This document shows positions 50,398-58,164 of a DNA stretch of 64,000 nucleotides, piece after piece. The translations under genes were made by a program, and so were the position numbers. This DNA is from Pseudomonadota bacterium (GTDB taxonomy: Bacteria > Myxococcota > Myxococcia > Myxococcales > Myxococcaceae). Numbering within the stretch: position 1 is the first letter of the stretch; each line of letters starts with the position of its first letter. The notes beneath the pieces are model-generated. The model was given only the letters and a program-made list of their open reading frames with translations, made no database searches and was not told the origin of the DNA. Location of the stretch: NCBI GenBank assembly GCA_023423535.1, contig JAFAFL010000035.1:62001-126000 (forward strand), read 5' to 3'.

Positions 50398-51561
50398 ATG
50401 AAAATCCACGAGTACCAGGGCAAGGAGATCTTCCGCCGGTACGGCGTTCCCGTCCCGCGCGGCATCCTCGTTCACTCGGCCGAAGAGGCGGAGAAGGCGG
50501 CGAGGGAGCTGGGCACGAAGGTGGTGGTGGTGAAGGCGCAGATCCACGCCGGCGGCCGCGGTCTCGGCGGTGGCGTGAAGCTCGCGAAGTCGCCCGAGGA
50601 GGCGAAGGAGCTCGCCGGGAAGATCCTCGGCATGATGCTCAAGACGCACCAGACCGGGCCCGAGGGCCAGAAGGTCCGCAAGCTCTACATCGAGGAGGGC
50701 CTCGACATCGGCCGCGAGCTGTACCTCGGCGTGACGCTCGACCGCGCGACCTCGAAGATCACCTTCATGGCCTCCGCGGAGGGCGGCGTGGAGATCGAAG
50801 AGGTGGCGGCGAAGCACCCGGAGAAGATCTTCCGCGAGGCGATCGATCCCGCCGTCGGCTTCAGCGACTTCCAGGGCCGCAACATGGCCTACGCGCTCGG
50901 GCTCGAGGGCCCGACGGTGAACAAGTTCGTCGGCTTCTGCCGCGCGCTCTACCAGGCGTACATCGACGCGGACGCGGCGCTGGCGGAGATCAACCCGCTG
51001 GTGATCCTCAAGGACGGCGGCGTGGTCGCGCTCGATTCGAAGATGACCTTCGACGAGAACGCGCTCTTCCGTCACAAGGACATCGTCGCCATGCGCGACG
51101 TGGACGAGGAGGACCCGAAGGAGGCGCAGGCGAAGGAGCTGGACCTCGCCTACATCGCGCTCGACGGGAACATCGGCTGCCTCGTGAACGGCGCCGGCCT
51201 CGCGATGGCGACGATGGACACCATCAAGCTCGTCGGCGGCGCGCCGGCGAACTTCCTCGACGTGGGCGGTGGCGCGTCGAAGGAGAAGGTGACCCAGGCC
51301 TTCAAGCTGATCCTCAAGGACGAGGGCGTGAAGGCGATCCTCGTCAACATCTTCGGCGGGATCATGAAGTGCGACGTCATCGCCGAGGGCGTGGTGGCGG
51401 CGGCGAAGGAGCTCGAGCTGAAGGTCCCGCTGGTGGTCCGGCTCGAGGGCACGAACGTGGAGAAGGGGAAGGAGATCCTGGCGAAGTCGGGCCTGAAGAT
51501 CACCCCCGCGGACAACCTCCGGCAGGCCGCTGAGAAGGCCGTGGCCGCGGTGAAGGGCTAA
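50398..51561 (+). CDS. sucC: Succinate-CoA ligase (ADP/GDP-forming) beta subunit
   Basis: A 387-residue subunit that binds nucleotide and passes phosphate to the alpha subunit in the TCA step from succinyl-CoA to succinate. Marks are IHEYQGKEIFRRYGVPVPRG, the ATP-grasp motif VVKAQIHAGGRGLGGGVKL, NPLVILKDG, ALDGNIGCLVNGAGLAMATMD and FGGIMKCDVIAEG. The alpha subunit follows 11 bases later. The promoter ends just before the start codon. Confidence 0.97.
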   Translation: MKIHEYQGKEIFRRYGVPVPRGILVHSAEEAEKAARELGTKVVVVKAQIHAGGRGLGGGVKLAKSPEEAKELAGKILGMMLKTHQTGPEGQKVRKLYIEEGLDIGRELYLGVTLDRATSKITFMASAEGGVEIEEVAAKHPEKIFREAIDPAVGFSDFQGRNMAYALGLEGPTVNKFVGFCRALYQAYIDADAALAEINPLVILKDGGVVALDSKMTFDENALFRHKDIVAMRDVDEEDPKEAQAKELDLAYIALDGNIGCLVNGAGLAMATMDTIKLVGGAPANFLDVGGGASKEKVTQAFKLILKDEGVKAILVNIFGGIMKCDVIAEGVVAAAKELELKVPLVVRLEGTNVEKGKEILAKSGLKITPADNLRQAAEKAVAAVKG

Positions 51562-51572
51562 GGACGGACATC

Positions 51573-52469
51573 ATGGCGATCCTCATCAACGAGAACACGA
51601 AGGTCCTCTGCCAGGGCATCACCGGCTCGGCGGGCTCGTTCCACTCGCGGCAGATGCTCGAGTACGGGACGAAGCTCGTGGCGGGCGTCACCCCGGGCAA
51701 GGGCGGCACGAAGTTCGAGGACAAGGTCCCCGTCTTCAACACGGTGGGCCAGGCGGTGAAGGAGACCGGGGCCAACGCGTCGGTGATCTTCGTTCCGCCC
51801 CCGTTCGCGGCGGATTCGATCATGGAGGCGGCGGACGCGGGCGTGCCGCTGATCATCTGCATCACCGAGGGCATCCCGGTGAACGACATGATCAAGGCCA
51901 AGCGCTTCATCCAGGGGAAGCCGGGCGTGCGCCTCATCGGGCCGAACTGCCCGGGCGTCATCACGCCGGGCGGCAAGTGCAAGATCGGAATCATGCCGGG
52001 CCACATCCACCGGCCGGGCCGCATCGGCGTCGTGTCGCGCTCGGGCACGCTGACCTACGAGGCGGTGTTCCAGCTCACGCAGCTCGGGCTCGGGCAGTCC
52101 ACCGCGGTGGGCATCGGCGGTGACCCCGTGAACGGCACGAACTTCGTGGACGTGCTCAAGCTCTTCAACGACGACCCCGAGACCGACGCGGTCATCATGA
52201 TCGGCGAGATCGGCGGCAGCGCCGAGGAAGAGGCCGCCGAGTACGTGAAGCGCGAGTTCAAGAAGCCGATGGCGGGCTTCATCGCCGGCGTCTCCGCGCC
52301 TCCGGGCAAGCGGATGGGCCACGCGGGCGCGATCATCTCGGGCGGCAAGGGCACGGCCGAGGAGAAGATCAAGGCGATGCAGTCGGCCGGGATCGTCATG
52401 GCCGAGTCGCCGGCGGAGCTCGGCACCACCCTGCAGGAAGCGGTGCGCCGCGGCGCGCCGAAGCGGTAG
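51573..52469 (+). CDS. sucD: Succinate-CoA ligase alpha subunit
   Basis: A 298-residue subunit that binds CoA and carries the active-site phospho-His. Marks are CQGITGSAGSFHSRQMLEYGT, VTPGKGGT, FVPPPFAADSIMEA, the GPNCPGVITPGGKCKIGIMPG block, and the His in GKRMGHAGAIISGGKGTAEEK. It forms a pair with sucC, with an 11-base gap containing GGA. Confidence 0.97.
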   Translation: MAILINENTKVLCQGITGSAGSFHSRQMLEYGTKLVAGVTPGKGGTKFEDKVPVFNTVGQAVKETGANASVIFVPPPFAADSIMEAADAGVPLIICITEGIPVNDMIKAKRFIQGKPGVRLIGPNCPGVITPGGKCKIGIMPGHIHRPGRIGVVSRSGTLTYEAVFQLTQLGLGQSTAVGIGGDPVNGTNFVDVLKLFNDDPETDAVIMIGEIGGSAEEEAAEYVKREFKKPMAGFIAGVSAPPGKRMGHAGAIISGGKGTAEEKIKAMQSAGIVMAESPAELGTTLQEAVRRGAPKR

Positions 52470-52479
52470 CGAGGCCACC

Positions 52480-53031
52480 ATGGGAACGCGCACGGGCGTT
52501 GGGATCGGGTTGCTCTCGCTGGCGCTCGTGATGGGCGCCGGGTGCGCGTCCCGGGAGGTAAAGAAGGAGGAGGTGCGGCAGGAGCCGGCCGCGCCTTCTG
52601 CTGCAGAAGTCGTCACGGCGACGGAGGAGGGAGCGCTGGGGCTCGAGGAGGCGACCGCGTTCTGCGTGCGGCTCCACGAGCAGATGGCGACCTGTCCTCG
52701 GGAGTTCATCTCGCTGCTGCTCGATCTCAGGGCGCAGCGGGATCCGCGCTTTGCCGGCGTGTTCGCGCGCGAGGGTGTGCGCGAGGCGATGACCGAGGAG
52801 GGCGTGAAGGAGGTCCTCGCGGACGGCACCGGGCCGCTGGAGCCCCGGCAGGCGCGCTGCACGGAGTACGCGGCGAACGGTCCGCCGGTGCCCTCGGGCG
52901 ATCCGCAGCGGGCAGAGCCCTGCTACGCGCTCTCGACCTGCGAGGAGCGGGTCTCGTGCCTGCAGCCGGTGCTCGAGCAGCGCCTGATGGATGGGCGGGG
53001 CAGGGCCCGGTCCGGAGCGGAAGCGCAGTAG
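52480..53031 (+). CDS. Hypothetical lipoprotein
   Basis: A 183-residue predicted lipoprotein that I do not recognise. Its signal peptide ends in VMGAGC, a fair lipobox, followed by a charged, Ala/Glu/Lys-rich linker. The rest is helical and has five cysteines after residue 60 (FCVRLHEQMATC, RCTEY, PCYALSTCEERVSC), suggesting disulfides. It begins ten bases after sucD and may be co-transcribed with it, although a promoter for ndk follows. Confidence 0.68.
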   Translation: MGTRTGVGIGLLSLALVMGAGCASREVKKEEVRQEPAAPSAAEVVTATEEGALGLEEATAFCVRLHEQMATCPREFISLLLDLRAQRDPRFAGVFAREGVREAMTEEGVKEVLADGTGPLEPRQARCTEYAANGPPVPSGDPQRAEPCYALSTCEERVSCLQPVLEQRLMDGRGRARSGAEAQ

Positions 53032-53038
53032 CGCGGAC

Positions 53039-53067
53039 TCGACAGGGCGCGGGCGCTGCGCTATCGG
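53039..53067 (+). promoter_or_regulatory. Candidate promoter for ndk
   Basis: TCGACA at 53039-53044 and TATCGG at 53062-53067 with a 17-base spacer. A purine-rich GAAGAGGGAG ribosome site precedes the ndk ATG at 53128. Confidence 0.3.
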
Positions 53068-53127
53068 GCGCGCGGGCCTCGCCTCCGGGCGACGCACACA
53101 TCCAAATTCACGAAGAGGGAGCACCGC

Positions 53128-53571
53128 ATGGCCATCGAGCGCACGCTGTCGATCATCAAGCCGGACGGACTGGAGAAGGGCATCATCGGGAAGATCGTCT
53201 CCCGCTTCGAGGAGAAGGGCCTCAAGCCGGTGGCGATGCGGATGCAGCACCTCTCGCAGAAGGAGGCAGAGGGCTTCTACGCGGTGCACCGCGAGCGTCC
53301 CTTCTTCAAGGACCTCGTGACGTTCATGACCTCCGGCCCGGTGCTCCTCATGGCGCTCGAGGGCGAGGGCGCGGTGCTGAAGAACCGCGAGATCATGGGC
53401 GCCACCAACCCGGAGAAGGCCGACCCGGGCACCATCCGCCGCGACTTCGCCACCTCCATCGAGGCGAACACCGTCCACGGCTCCGACTCGGTGGAGAACG
53501 CGGCGATCGAGGTCGCCTACTTCTTCCGCAGCACCGAGCTCGTCTCCTACGACTGGAAGAACAAGAAGTAG
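53128..53571 (+). CDS. ndk: Nucleoside diphosphate kinase
   Basis: A 147-residue enzyme that balances nucleoside triphosphate pools. It begins AIERTLSIIKPDG, includes KPVAMRMQHLSQKEAEGFY, SGPVLLMALEGEGAV, MGATNPEKADPGTIR, and the phospho-His in EANTVHGSDS. Length and motifs are typical. A good terminator follows. Confidence 0.97.
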   Translation: MAIERTLSIIKPDGLEKGIIGKIVSRFEEKGLKPVAMRMQHLSQKEAEGFYAVHRERPFFKDLVTFMTSGPVLLMALEGEGAVLKNREIMGATNPEKADPGTIRRDFATSIEANTVHGSDSVENAAIEVAYFFRSTELVSYDWKNKK

Positions 53572-53594
53572 TCCGCGCAACGGGCTGCTGAGAC

Positions 53595-53630
53595 GAAGGG
53601 CCGATTCGCGCGAGACGCGGTCGGCCCTTC
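53595..53630. terminator. Rho-independent terminator after ndk
   Basis: GAAGGGCCGA at 53595-53604 pairs with TCGGCCCTTC at 53621-53630, a ten-base stem with a 16-base loop, between ndk and a convergent membrane protein gene. Confidence 0.75.
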
Positions 53631-53647
53631 TGCTTTGCGGGCACTCG

Positions 53648-54349
53648 TCAGGGGACGTCCTGCCCGGCGGAAGCGGCGGCCCGTCGGCGCGCGCGGCGGC
53701 GGAGGAGGTGACGGACGGCGATGCTCGCCAGCACCGCGGCGCCGAAGCCGAGCCACGCGGACAGGGGTGCCTCGCGGAGGAAGGCGAAGACCTCGGCGCC
53801 GAAGCGGCTGATGAGGAAGATGGGCACCACGTAGGCCAGCGCGGAGGCGCCGAGGTGGGTCCAGAACGAGACCCGCGAGACGCCGAAGAAGGCGTGCAGC
53901 ATCGGCTGCATGAGGAAGAGGACCCGGAGCGTGAGGACGGTGATGAAGCCGCGCCGCTCCAGCGTCCCCTCCCAGGCGCGAAACCGCTGGGGGATGCGGG
54001 AGGAGACCCAGTCCCGAGCGACGAAGCGGGAGACGGAGAATCCCAGCGCGGTGGCGGCGAGGGTGCCGGTCATCGACGCGGCGAAGGCGACGGGCCAGGG
54101 CCAGATGAGCGGCGCCACCACCACGAAGGCCATGCCGGAGAAGCCGAGCGGCTGCACCACCGCGTAGGCGACGACGAACGCCAGCAGCCCCAGCGCCCCG
54201 AGCCCGAGGATCGTCTCCCGCGCCCGCTCGGGCTCGGAGAGGAGGTCCACCAGGCCGGACTGCCAGGCCGCGACGAGGACGAGGATCGCCACCAGCACCA
54301 CCGCGCCGCGCGAGAGGGCTCTTCGGGAGGTGAGGCCGGTGGCGGTCAA
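53648..54349 (-). CDS. VTT-domain (TVP38/DedA-like) membrane protein
   Basis: A protein of about 233 residues with six or so hydrophobic stretches. The VTT core includes VVQPLGFSGMAFVVVAPLIW, TGTLAATALGFSVSRFVARD, the Arg-containing TLRVLFLMQPMLHAFFG, and a last helix with WLGFGAAVLASIAVRHLLRR. It is the second VTT protein in this window. The start is uncertain: I chose the TTG at 54349, because the frame upstream to 54430 encodes an Arg/Ser-rich stretch without homologous character, and no ribosome site is visible for either. It is divergent from rlmN. Confidence 0.75.
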   Translation of the reverse strand: MTATGLTSRRALSRGAVVLVAILVLVAAWQSGLVDLLSEPERARETILGLGALGLLAFVVAYAVVQPLGFSGMAFVVVAPLIWPWPVAFAASMTGTLAATALGFSVSRFVARDWVSSRIPQRFRAWEGTLERRGFITVLTLRVLFLMQPMLHAFFGVSRVSFWTHLGASALAYVVPIFLISRFGAEVFAFLREAPLSAWLGFGAAVLASIAVRHLLRRRARRRAAASAGQDVP

Positions 54350-54542
54350 TTCGGCACTTATGGCACGCGACCGACGCCTCGCCGACCGTGAACCGAGGGA
54401 GGCCCGGCCGGAGGGTCGGCACCCGGGCACTCCGAGTGCGACCGAGGGCAGGCCGCCTGTGCTGACGGCTCGGTCGCTCCGCTTTGACGCCCGCGCGCGA
54501 GTGTGGGAAGGGACCGGGCGCCCTCAACCGTTGCCCTACGAC

Positions 54543-55718
54543 ATGTCCTCCGCAGACCTGCCCGCAGAAGTCGAAGCGACGTTTCCCTCGCCCCCGGTCA
54601 GCGCGCCGCCGGCCGCGGTGAAGCGCGTGGATCTCTGCAGCCTCACGCTGCCGGAGCTGCAGAAGTTCGTGGTCGAGGAACTGGGCGACAAGGCCTTCCG
54701 CGCCGGGCAGATCTACCGCTGGGTGCACCAGCGCGGGGTGACGGCGTTCGAGGAGATGACGGACCTCTCGAAGGCGCTGCGGCAGAAGCTCGCGGAGCGC
54801 TGCGAGATGAAGCCGCTGACGAAGGACCTCGAGCAGCGGTCGAGCGACGGGACGATCAAGTACCGCTGGAAGACGCACGACGGGCGCTACATCGAGTCGG
54901 TGTACATGCCCTCGCCGGACCGGAAGACGCTCTGCGTGTCCACCCAGGTCGGCTGCGCGATGGCCTGTACCTTCTGCGCCACCGGGACGCTGGGCCTGAA
55001 GCGGAACCTCACCCCCGGCGAGATCGTCGCCCAGGTGCACGCGGTGAACCGCGAGGTGCGGCAGAACGAAGGGCTGCAGCTTCTTCGCCCGCTGACCAAC
55101 CTGGTGTTCATGGGCATGGGCGAGCCCCTGCACAACTTCAACAACCTGAAGACCGCGCTGAAGATCCTCCAGAGCGAGGACGGCCCGAACTTCTCGCACC
55201 GCCACATCACCGTCTCGACCGTGGGCCTCGTGCCGATGATCGAGCGCTTCGGCGCGGAGACGGACGTGAAGCTCGCGATCTCGCTCAACGCGACGACGGA
55301 CGAGCAGCGCTCGAAGACGATGCCGGTGAACCGGAAGTGGAACATCGCCGCGCTGATGGACGCGTGCCGGAAGTTCCCGCTGCGTCAGGGCCGGCGGATC
55401 ACGTTCGAGTACGTGATGCTGAAGGGGATCAACGACACCGACGAGGACGCCGCGCGGCTCATCGAGCTGCTGAAGGGCATCCCGGCGAAGGTGAACCTCA
55501 TCCCCTACAACGAGAACGCCGGGCTGGGCTTCCACACGGTCCAGGACGACCGGGCGGAGCGCTTCCGGCACCTTCTGACCGAGGGCCACGTGGCGGCGTT
55601 CATCCGTCAGAACCGCGGCCGGGACATCGCGGCGGCCTGTGGGCAGCTGGCGAATGTCTCCGAGCCCGCTCGGCCGCCTGCGAGCTTCATTGACAATCCC
55701 GAGGGTCAGCCGGTATAG
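54543..55718 (+). CDS. rlmN: Dual-specificity 23S rRNA/tRNA adenine-C2 methyltransferase RlmN
   Basis: A 391-residue radical SAM enzyme that methylates A2503 of 23S rRNA and A37 of some tRNAs. The cluster ligands are Cys138, Cys142 and Cys145 in CAMACTFC, with MGMGEPLHNF and the methyl-carrying Cys near the end in IAAACGQL. It has a longer N-terminal region than the E. coli enzyme. The ATG at 54543 is chosen, although the frame is open back to 54330. rpsP follows 32 bases later. Confidence 0.93.
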   Translation: MSSADLPAEVEATFPSPPVSAPPAAVKRVDLCSLTLPELQKFVVEELGDKAFRAGQIYRWVHQRGVTAFEEMTDLSKALRQKLAERCEMKPLTKDLEQRSSDGTIKYRWKTHDGRYIESVYMPSPDRKTLCVSTQVGCAMACTFCATGTLGLKRNLTPGEIVAQVHAVNREVRQNEGLQLLRPLTNLVFMGMGEPLHNFNNLKTALKILQSEDGPNFSHRHITVSTVGLVPMIERFGAETDVKLAISLNATTDEQRSKTMPVNRKWNIAALMDACRKFPLRQGRRITFEYVMLKGINDTDEDAARLIELLKGIPAKVNLIPYNENAGLGFHTVQDDRAERFRHLLTEGHVAAFIRQNRGRDIAAACGQLANVSEPARPPASFIDNPEGQPV

Positions 55719-55750
55719 GCCCCCCCTCTTTCCGTAACGGAGTATCTGAA

Positions 55751-56014
55751 ATGGCCGTCGTCCTTCGTCTTGCTCGCGCTGGTGCCAAGAAGGCGCCGTA
55801 CTACCACGTCGTCGCCACCGACTCGCGGAACCCGCGGGACGGCAAGTTCATCGAGGCCATCGGCGCCTACGACCCGAACCTCAACCCGCCGAAGATCGCG
55901 TTCAACGCGGACCGGCTGGACTACTGGCTGAAGACCGGCGCCCGCCCGTCGGAGACGGTGGCGGACCTCATCAAGCGCGCGGCCAAGGCCGGCGCCTCCG
56001 CTCCCCAGGCGTAA
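55751..56014 (+). CDS. rpsP: 30S ribosomal protein S16
   Basis: An 87-residue ribosomal protein. The N terminus AVVLRLARAGAKKAPYYHVV and RNPRDGKFIEAIGAYDPN are characteristic. It opens the operon rpsP-khpA-rimM-trmD-rplS, a conserved bacterial order; ACGGAG precedes the start. Confidence 0.97.
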   Translation: MAVVLRLARAGAKKAPYYHVVATDSRNPRDGKFIEAIGAYDPNLNPPKIAFNADRLDYWLKTGARPSETVADLIKRAAKAGASAPQA

Positions 56015-56019
56015 GCCGC

Positions 56020-56352
56020 TTGGAAGATCTGGTCACCTACATCGCCCGCGCCCTGGTGGACAGGCCGGAGCAGGTGGAGCTGCGCGCGTCCCCCGCGGAC
56101 GAAGGCACGCTCTACGAGCTCAAGGTCGCCCCGGAGGACGTGGGCAAGGTGATCGGCCGCGACGGCCGCACCATCAACGCCGTCCGGACCCTGTTGTCCG
56201 CCGCCGCGCAGCACAAGGGCGTGAAGGCCAAGCTGGAGATCCTCGACGACCGGAAGAGCGGCGCGTCGGGTGAGACTCGGGCGAGGCCTTCAGCGTCCGC
56301 TGCCGGTGGTGAGGGCTCGGCCACCGATCCGGCAGAGCCGCAGCCGCAGTAG
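56020..56352 (+). CDS. khpA: KH-domain RNA-binding protein KhpA
   Basis: A 110-residue protein. The KH domain has the GXXG loop in KVIGRDGRTINAVRTLL. In many bacteria khpA lies between rpsP and rimM and its product acts with KhpB as a global RNA chaperone. The extra 35 or so C-terminal residues are polar and probably disordered. The TTG start at 56020 is five bases after rpsP. Confidence 0.92.
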   Translation: MEDLVTYIARALVDRPEQVELRASPADEGTLYELKVAPEDVGKVIGRDGRTINAVRTLLSAAAQHKGVKAKLEILDDRKSGASGETRARPSASAAGGEGSATDPAEPQPQ

Positions 56353-56361
56353 CGCGCCCCC

Positions 56362-56886
56362 GTGAGCGCAGAACGCACCCCGCATCTCCAGGTTGGCTAC
56401 GTCGCCCGGGCGCATGGCCTGCGCGGCGAGGTGGCCGTGAAGACCTTCGATCCCGCGTCCGAAGTCCTGCTGGAGGTGGAGCGCATCCACGTCCGCGGCA
56501 AGGACGGCAGGACGCGCGAGCTGACGATCGCCGAGTCGCGGAGCACCTCGAAGGAGATCCTCCTCTCGTTCGACGAGGTGCCGGACCGCACCGCGGCGGA
56601 GGGCCTCGTGGGCGGGACCGTGTTCGTCTTCCGCGAGGATCTGGAGCCGCCCGCGGAGGAGGACGACGAGTACTTCCAGGGCGACCTGCTCGGGCTCGAG
56701 GCGGTGGACGAGTCGGGCGCGCGCATCGGCACCGTGGAGGAGGTCTGGAGCCACGCCGACGTGCCCACGCTCGTCATCCGCGAGGGGAAGGTCGAGCACC
56801 TGCTTCCGTTCATCGATCAGTTCGTGCCCGAGGTGAAGCTCGCCGAGCGGCGCGTGGTCGTGCGGTTGCCGGAGCTCGAGGAGTAG
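56362..56886 (+). CDS. rimM: Ribosome maturation factor RimM
   Basis: A 174-residue 16S rRNA processing factor that binds S19. The N-terminal beta barrel begins LQVGYVARAHGLRGEVAVKTF, and the PRC-barrel C-terminal half contains EYFQGDLLGLEAVDESGARIG and HLLPFIDQFVPEV. The start is a GTG. trmD begins four bases after the stop. Confidence 0.95.
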   Translation: MSAERTPHLQVGYVARAHGLRGEVAVKTFDPASEVLLEVERIHVRGKDGRTRELTIAESRSTSKEILLSFDEVPDRTAAEGLVGGTVFVFREDLEPPAEEDDEYFQGDLLGLEAVDESGARIGTVEEVWSHADVPTLVIREGKVEHLLPFIDQFVPEVKLAERRVVVRLPELEE

Positions 56887-56890
56887 CCCC

Positions 56891-57628
56891 ATGCTCCGCT
56901 TCGAGGTGCTGACGCTCTTCCCCCGGATGATCACCGGGTACGCGCAGGAGAGCATCCTCGGCAAGGCGCAGGAGAAGGGCCTCGTGGAGGTGCGCGCGCG
57001 CGACATCCGCGAGCACGCCGAGGGCAAGCACCGGGTCTGCGACGACGCGCCCTACGGCGGCGGCGCGGGGATGGTGATGAAGCCCGAGCCGGTGACCGCG
57101 GCGATCGCGGCGGCGAAGGAGCGGCTGCCCGAGGCGCAGGTGCTCCTGATGAGCCCGCGCGGGGCCCGCTTCGACCAGGCGATGGCGCGCGAACTGGCGG
57201 CACTGGGCGAGCGGGGTGTGGTCCTCGTGTGCGGGCGCTACGAGGGCCTCGACGAGCGGATCCTGCGCCACGTGGACCGCGAGGTGTCCCTGGGCGACTT
57301 CGTGCTCACCGGCGGCGAGCTGGCCGCGCTGGCGGTGGTGGACGCGGTGGCGCGGCTGCAGCCGGGCGTGCTGGGGAACGAGAGCTCGCCCGTGAAGGAG
57401 AGCTTCGAGGAAGGGCTTCTGGAGTACCCCCAGTACACGCGCCCGCCGGTGTTCGAAGGGGAGGGTGTGCCGGCGGTGCTCCAGAGCGGAGACCACGCCC
57501 GGATCGCCCGCTGGCGAAGGTGGCAGGCGCTGCAGCTGACGCGGACGCGAAGGCCGGATCTCTTCGAGCGGTTGGAACTCTCGGAGGCAGACCGCAAGCT
57601 GCTGGGCAAGCCCGAATCGGACTTGTAG
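56891..57628 (+). CDS. trmD: tRNA (guanine37-N1)-methyltransferase TrmD
   Basis: A 245-residue SPOUT methyltransferase making m1G37. Marks are FEVLTLFPRMI, DDAPYGGGAGMVMKPEP, the trefoil-knot SAM site LVCGRYEGLDERI and DFVLTGGELAALAVVDAVAR. Length and order in the operon are standard. Confidence 0.96.
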   Translation: MLRFEVLTLFPRMITGYAQESILGKAQEKGLVEVRARDIREHAEGKHRVCDDAPYGGGAGMVMKPEPVTAAIAAAKERLPEAQVLLMSPRGARFDQAMARELAALGERGVVLVCGRYEGLDERILRHVDREVSLGDFVLTGGELAALAVVDAVARLQPGVLGNESSPVKESFEEGLLEYPQYTRPPVFEGEGVPAVLQSGDHARIARWRRWQALQLTRTRRPDLFERLELSEADRKLLGKPESDL

Positions 57629-57682
57629 GCGCGCGCGGCCTTTGCTAGAGACGCCGCCTCGTTTTTATTACCGGAGCATCAC

Positions 57683-58051
57683 ATGCGTCGCAGTGCGCTC
57701 GAGTACGTCGAGAACAAGTTCCTCCGCCCCGAAGTGCTGGACTTCCGCACCGGGGACACCGTCCGGGTTCACTGGAAGGTCCGCGAGGGTGACAAGGAGC
57801 GCGTCCAGCCGTTCGAGGGCGTGGTCATCCGCAAGACCAAGGGTCAGCACCGTGCGACCTTCACCGTCCGCAAGGTGAGCTACGGCGTCGGCGTGGAGCG
57901 CATCTTCCCGCTGCACAGCCCCCGCTACGAGAAGATCGAGGTGGTCAGCCGCGGTGACGTGAACCGCAACCGCCTGTTCTACCTCCGCAACCTGCGCGGC
58001 AAGAAGTCCCGCGTGGCGGTGCGTGACGAGCAGCAGTCGGCGCGCAGCTAG
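57683..58051 (+). CDS. rplS: 50S ribosomal protein L19
   Basis: A 122-residue ribosomal protein. FRTGDTVRVHWKVREGDKER, FEGVVIRKTKG and the C-terminal KVSYGVGVERIFPLHSPR are family blocks. It ends the rpsP operon and is followed by a strong terminator. Confidence 0.97.
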   Translation: MRRSALEYVENKFLRPEVLDFRTGDTVRVHWKVREGDKERVQPFEGVVIRKTKGQHRATFTVRKVSYGVGVERIFPLHSPRYEKIEVVSRGDVNRNRLFYLRNLRGKKSRVAVRDEQQSARS

Positions 58052-58085
58052 TCTCAGCGCTCGGCCCAGCCTCGATTTGAGCTGT

Positions 58086-58119
58086 AGCGGCGGCGAGATC
58101 CCTCGGGGTCGCCGCCGCT
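58086..58119 (+). terminator. Rho-independent terminator after rplS
   Basis: AGCGGCGGCGA at 58086-58096 pairs with TCGCCGCCGCT at 58109-58119, an 11-base perfect stem. It separates the translation operon from the SMC-like gene. Confidence 0.75.
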
Positions 58120-58125
58120 TCGGCT

Positions 58126-58155
58126 TTGCGGGTGCCCGAGGCGATTGCCTAGTAT
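58126..58155 (+). promoter_or_regulatory. Candidate promoter of the SMC-like gene (probable leaderless start)
   Basis: TTGCGG at 58126-58131 and TAGTAT at 58150-58155 with an 18-base spacer. The -10 ends nine bases before the ATG at 58165, which lacks a ribosome site. It follows directly on the rplS terminator. Confidence 0.45.
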
Positions 58156-58164
58156 CGGACGTCC

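Noticed and set aside
50242..51075. Upstream extension of the eight-cysteine lipoprotein frame
   Set aside because: It is antisense to sucC, and the ATG at 50241 begins a proper lipoprotein signal peptide.
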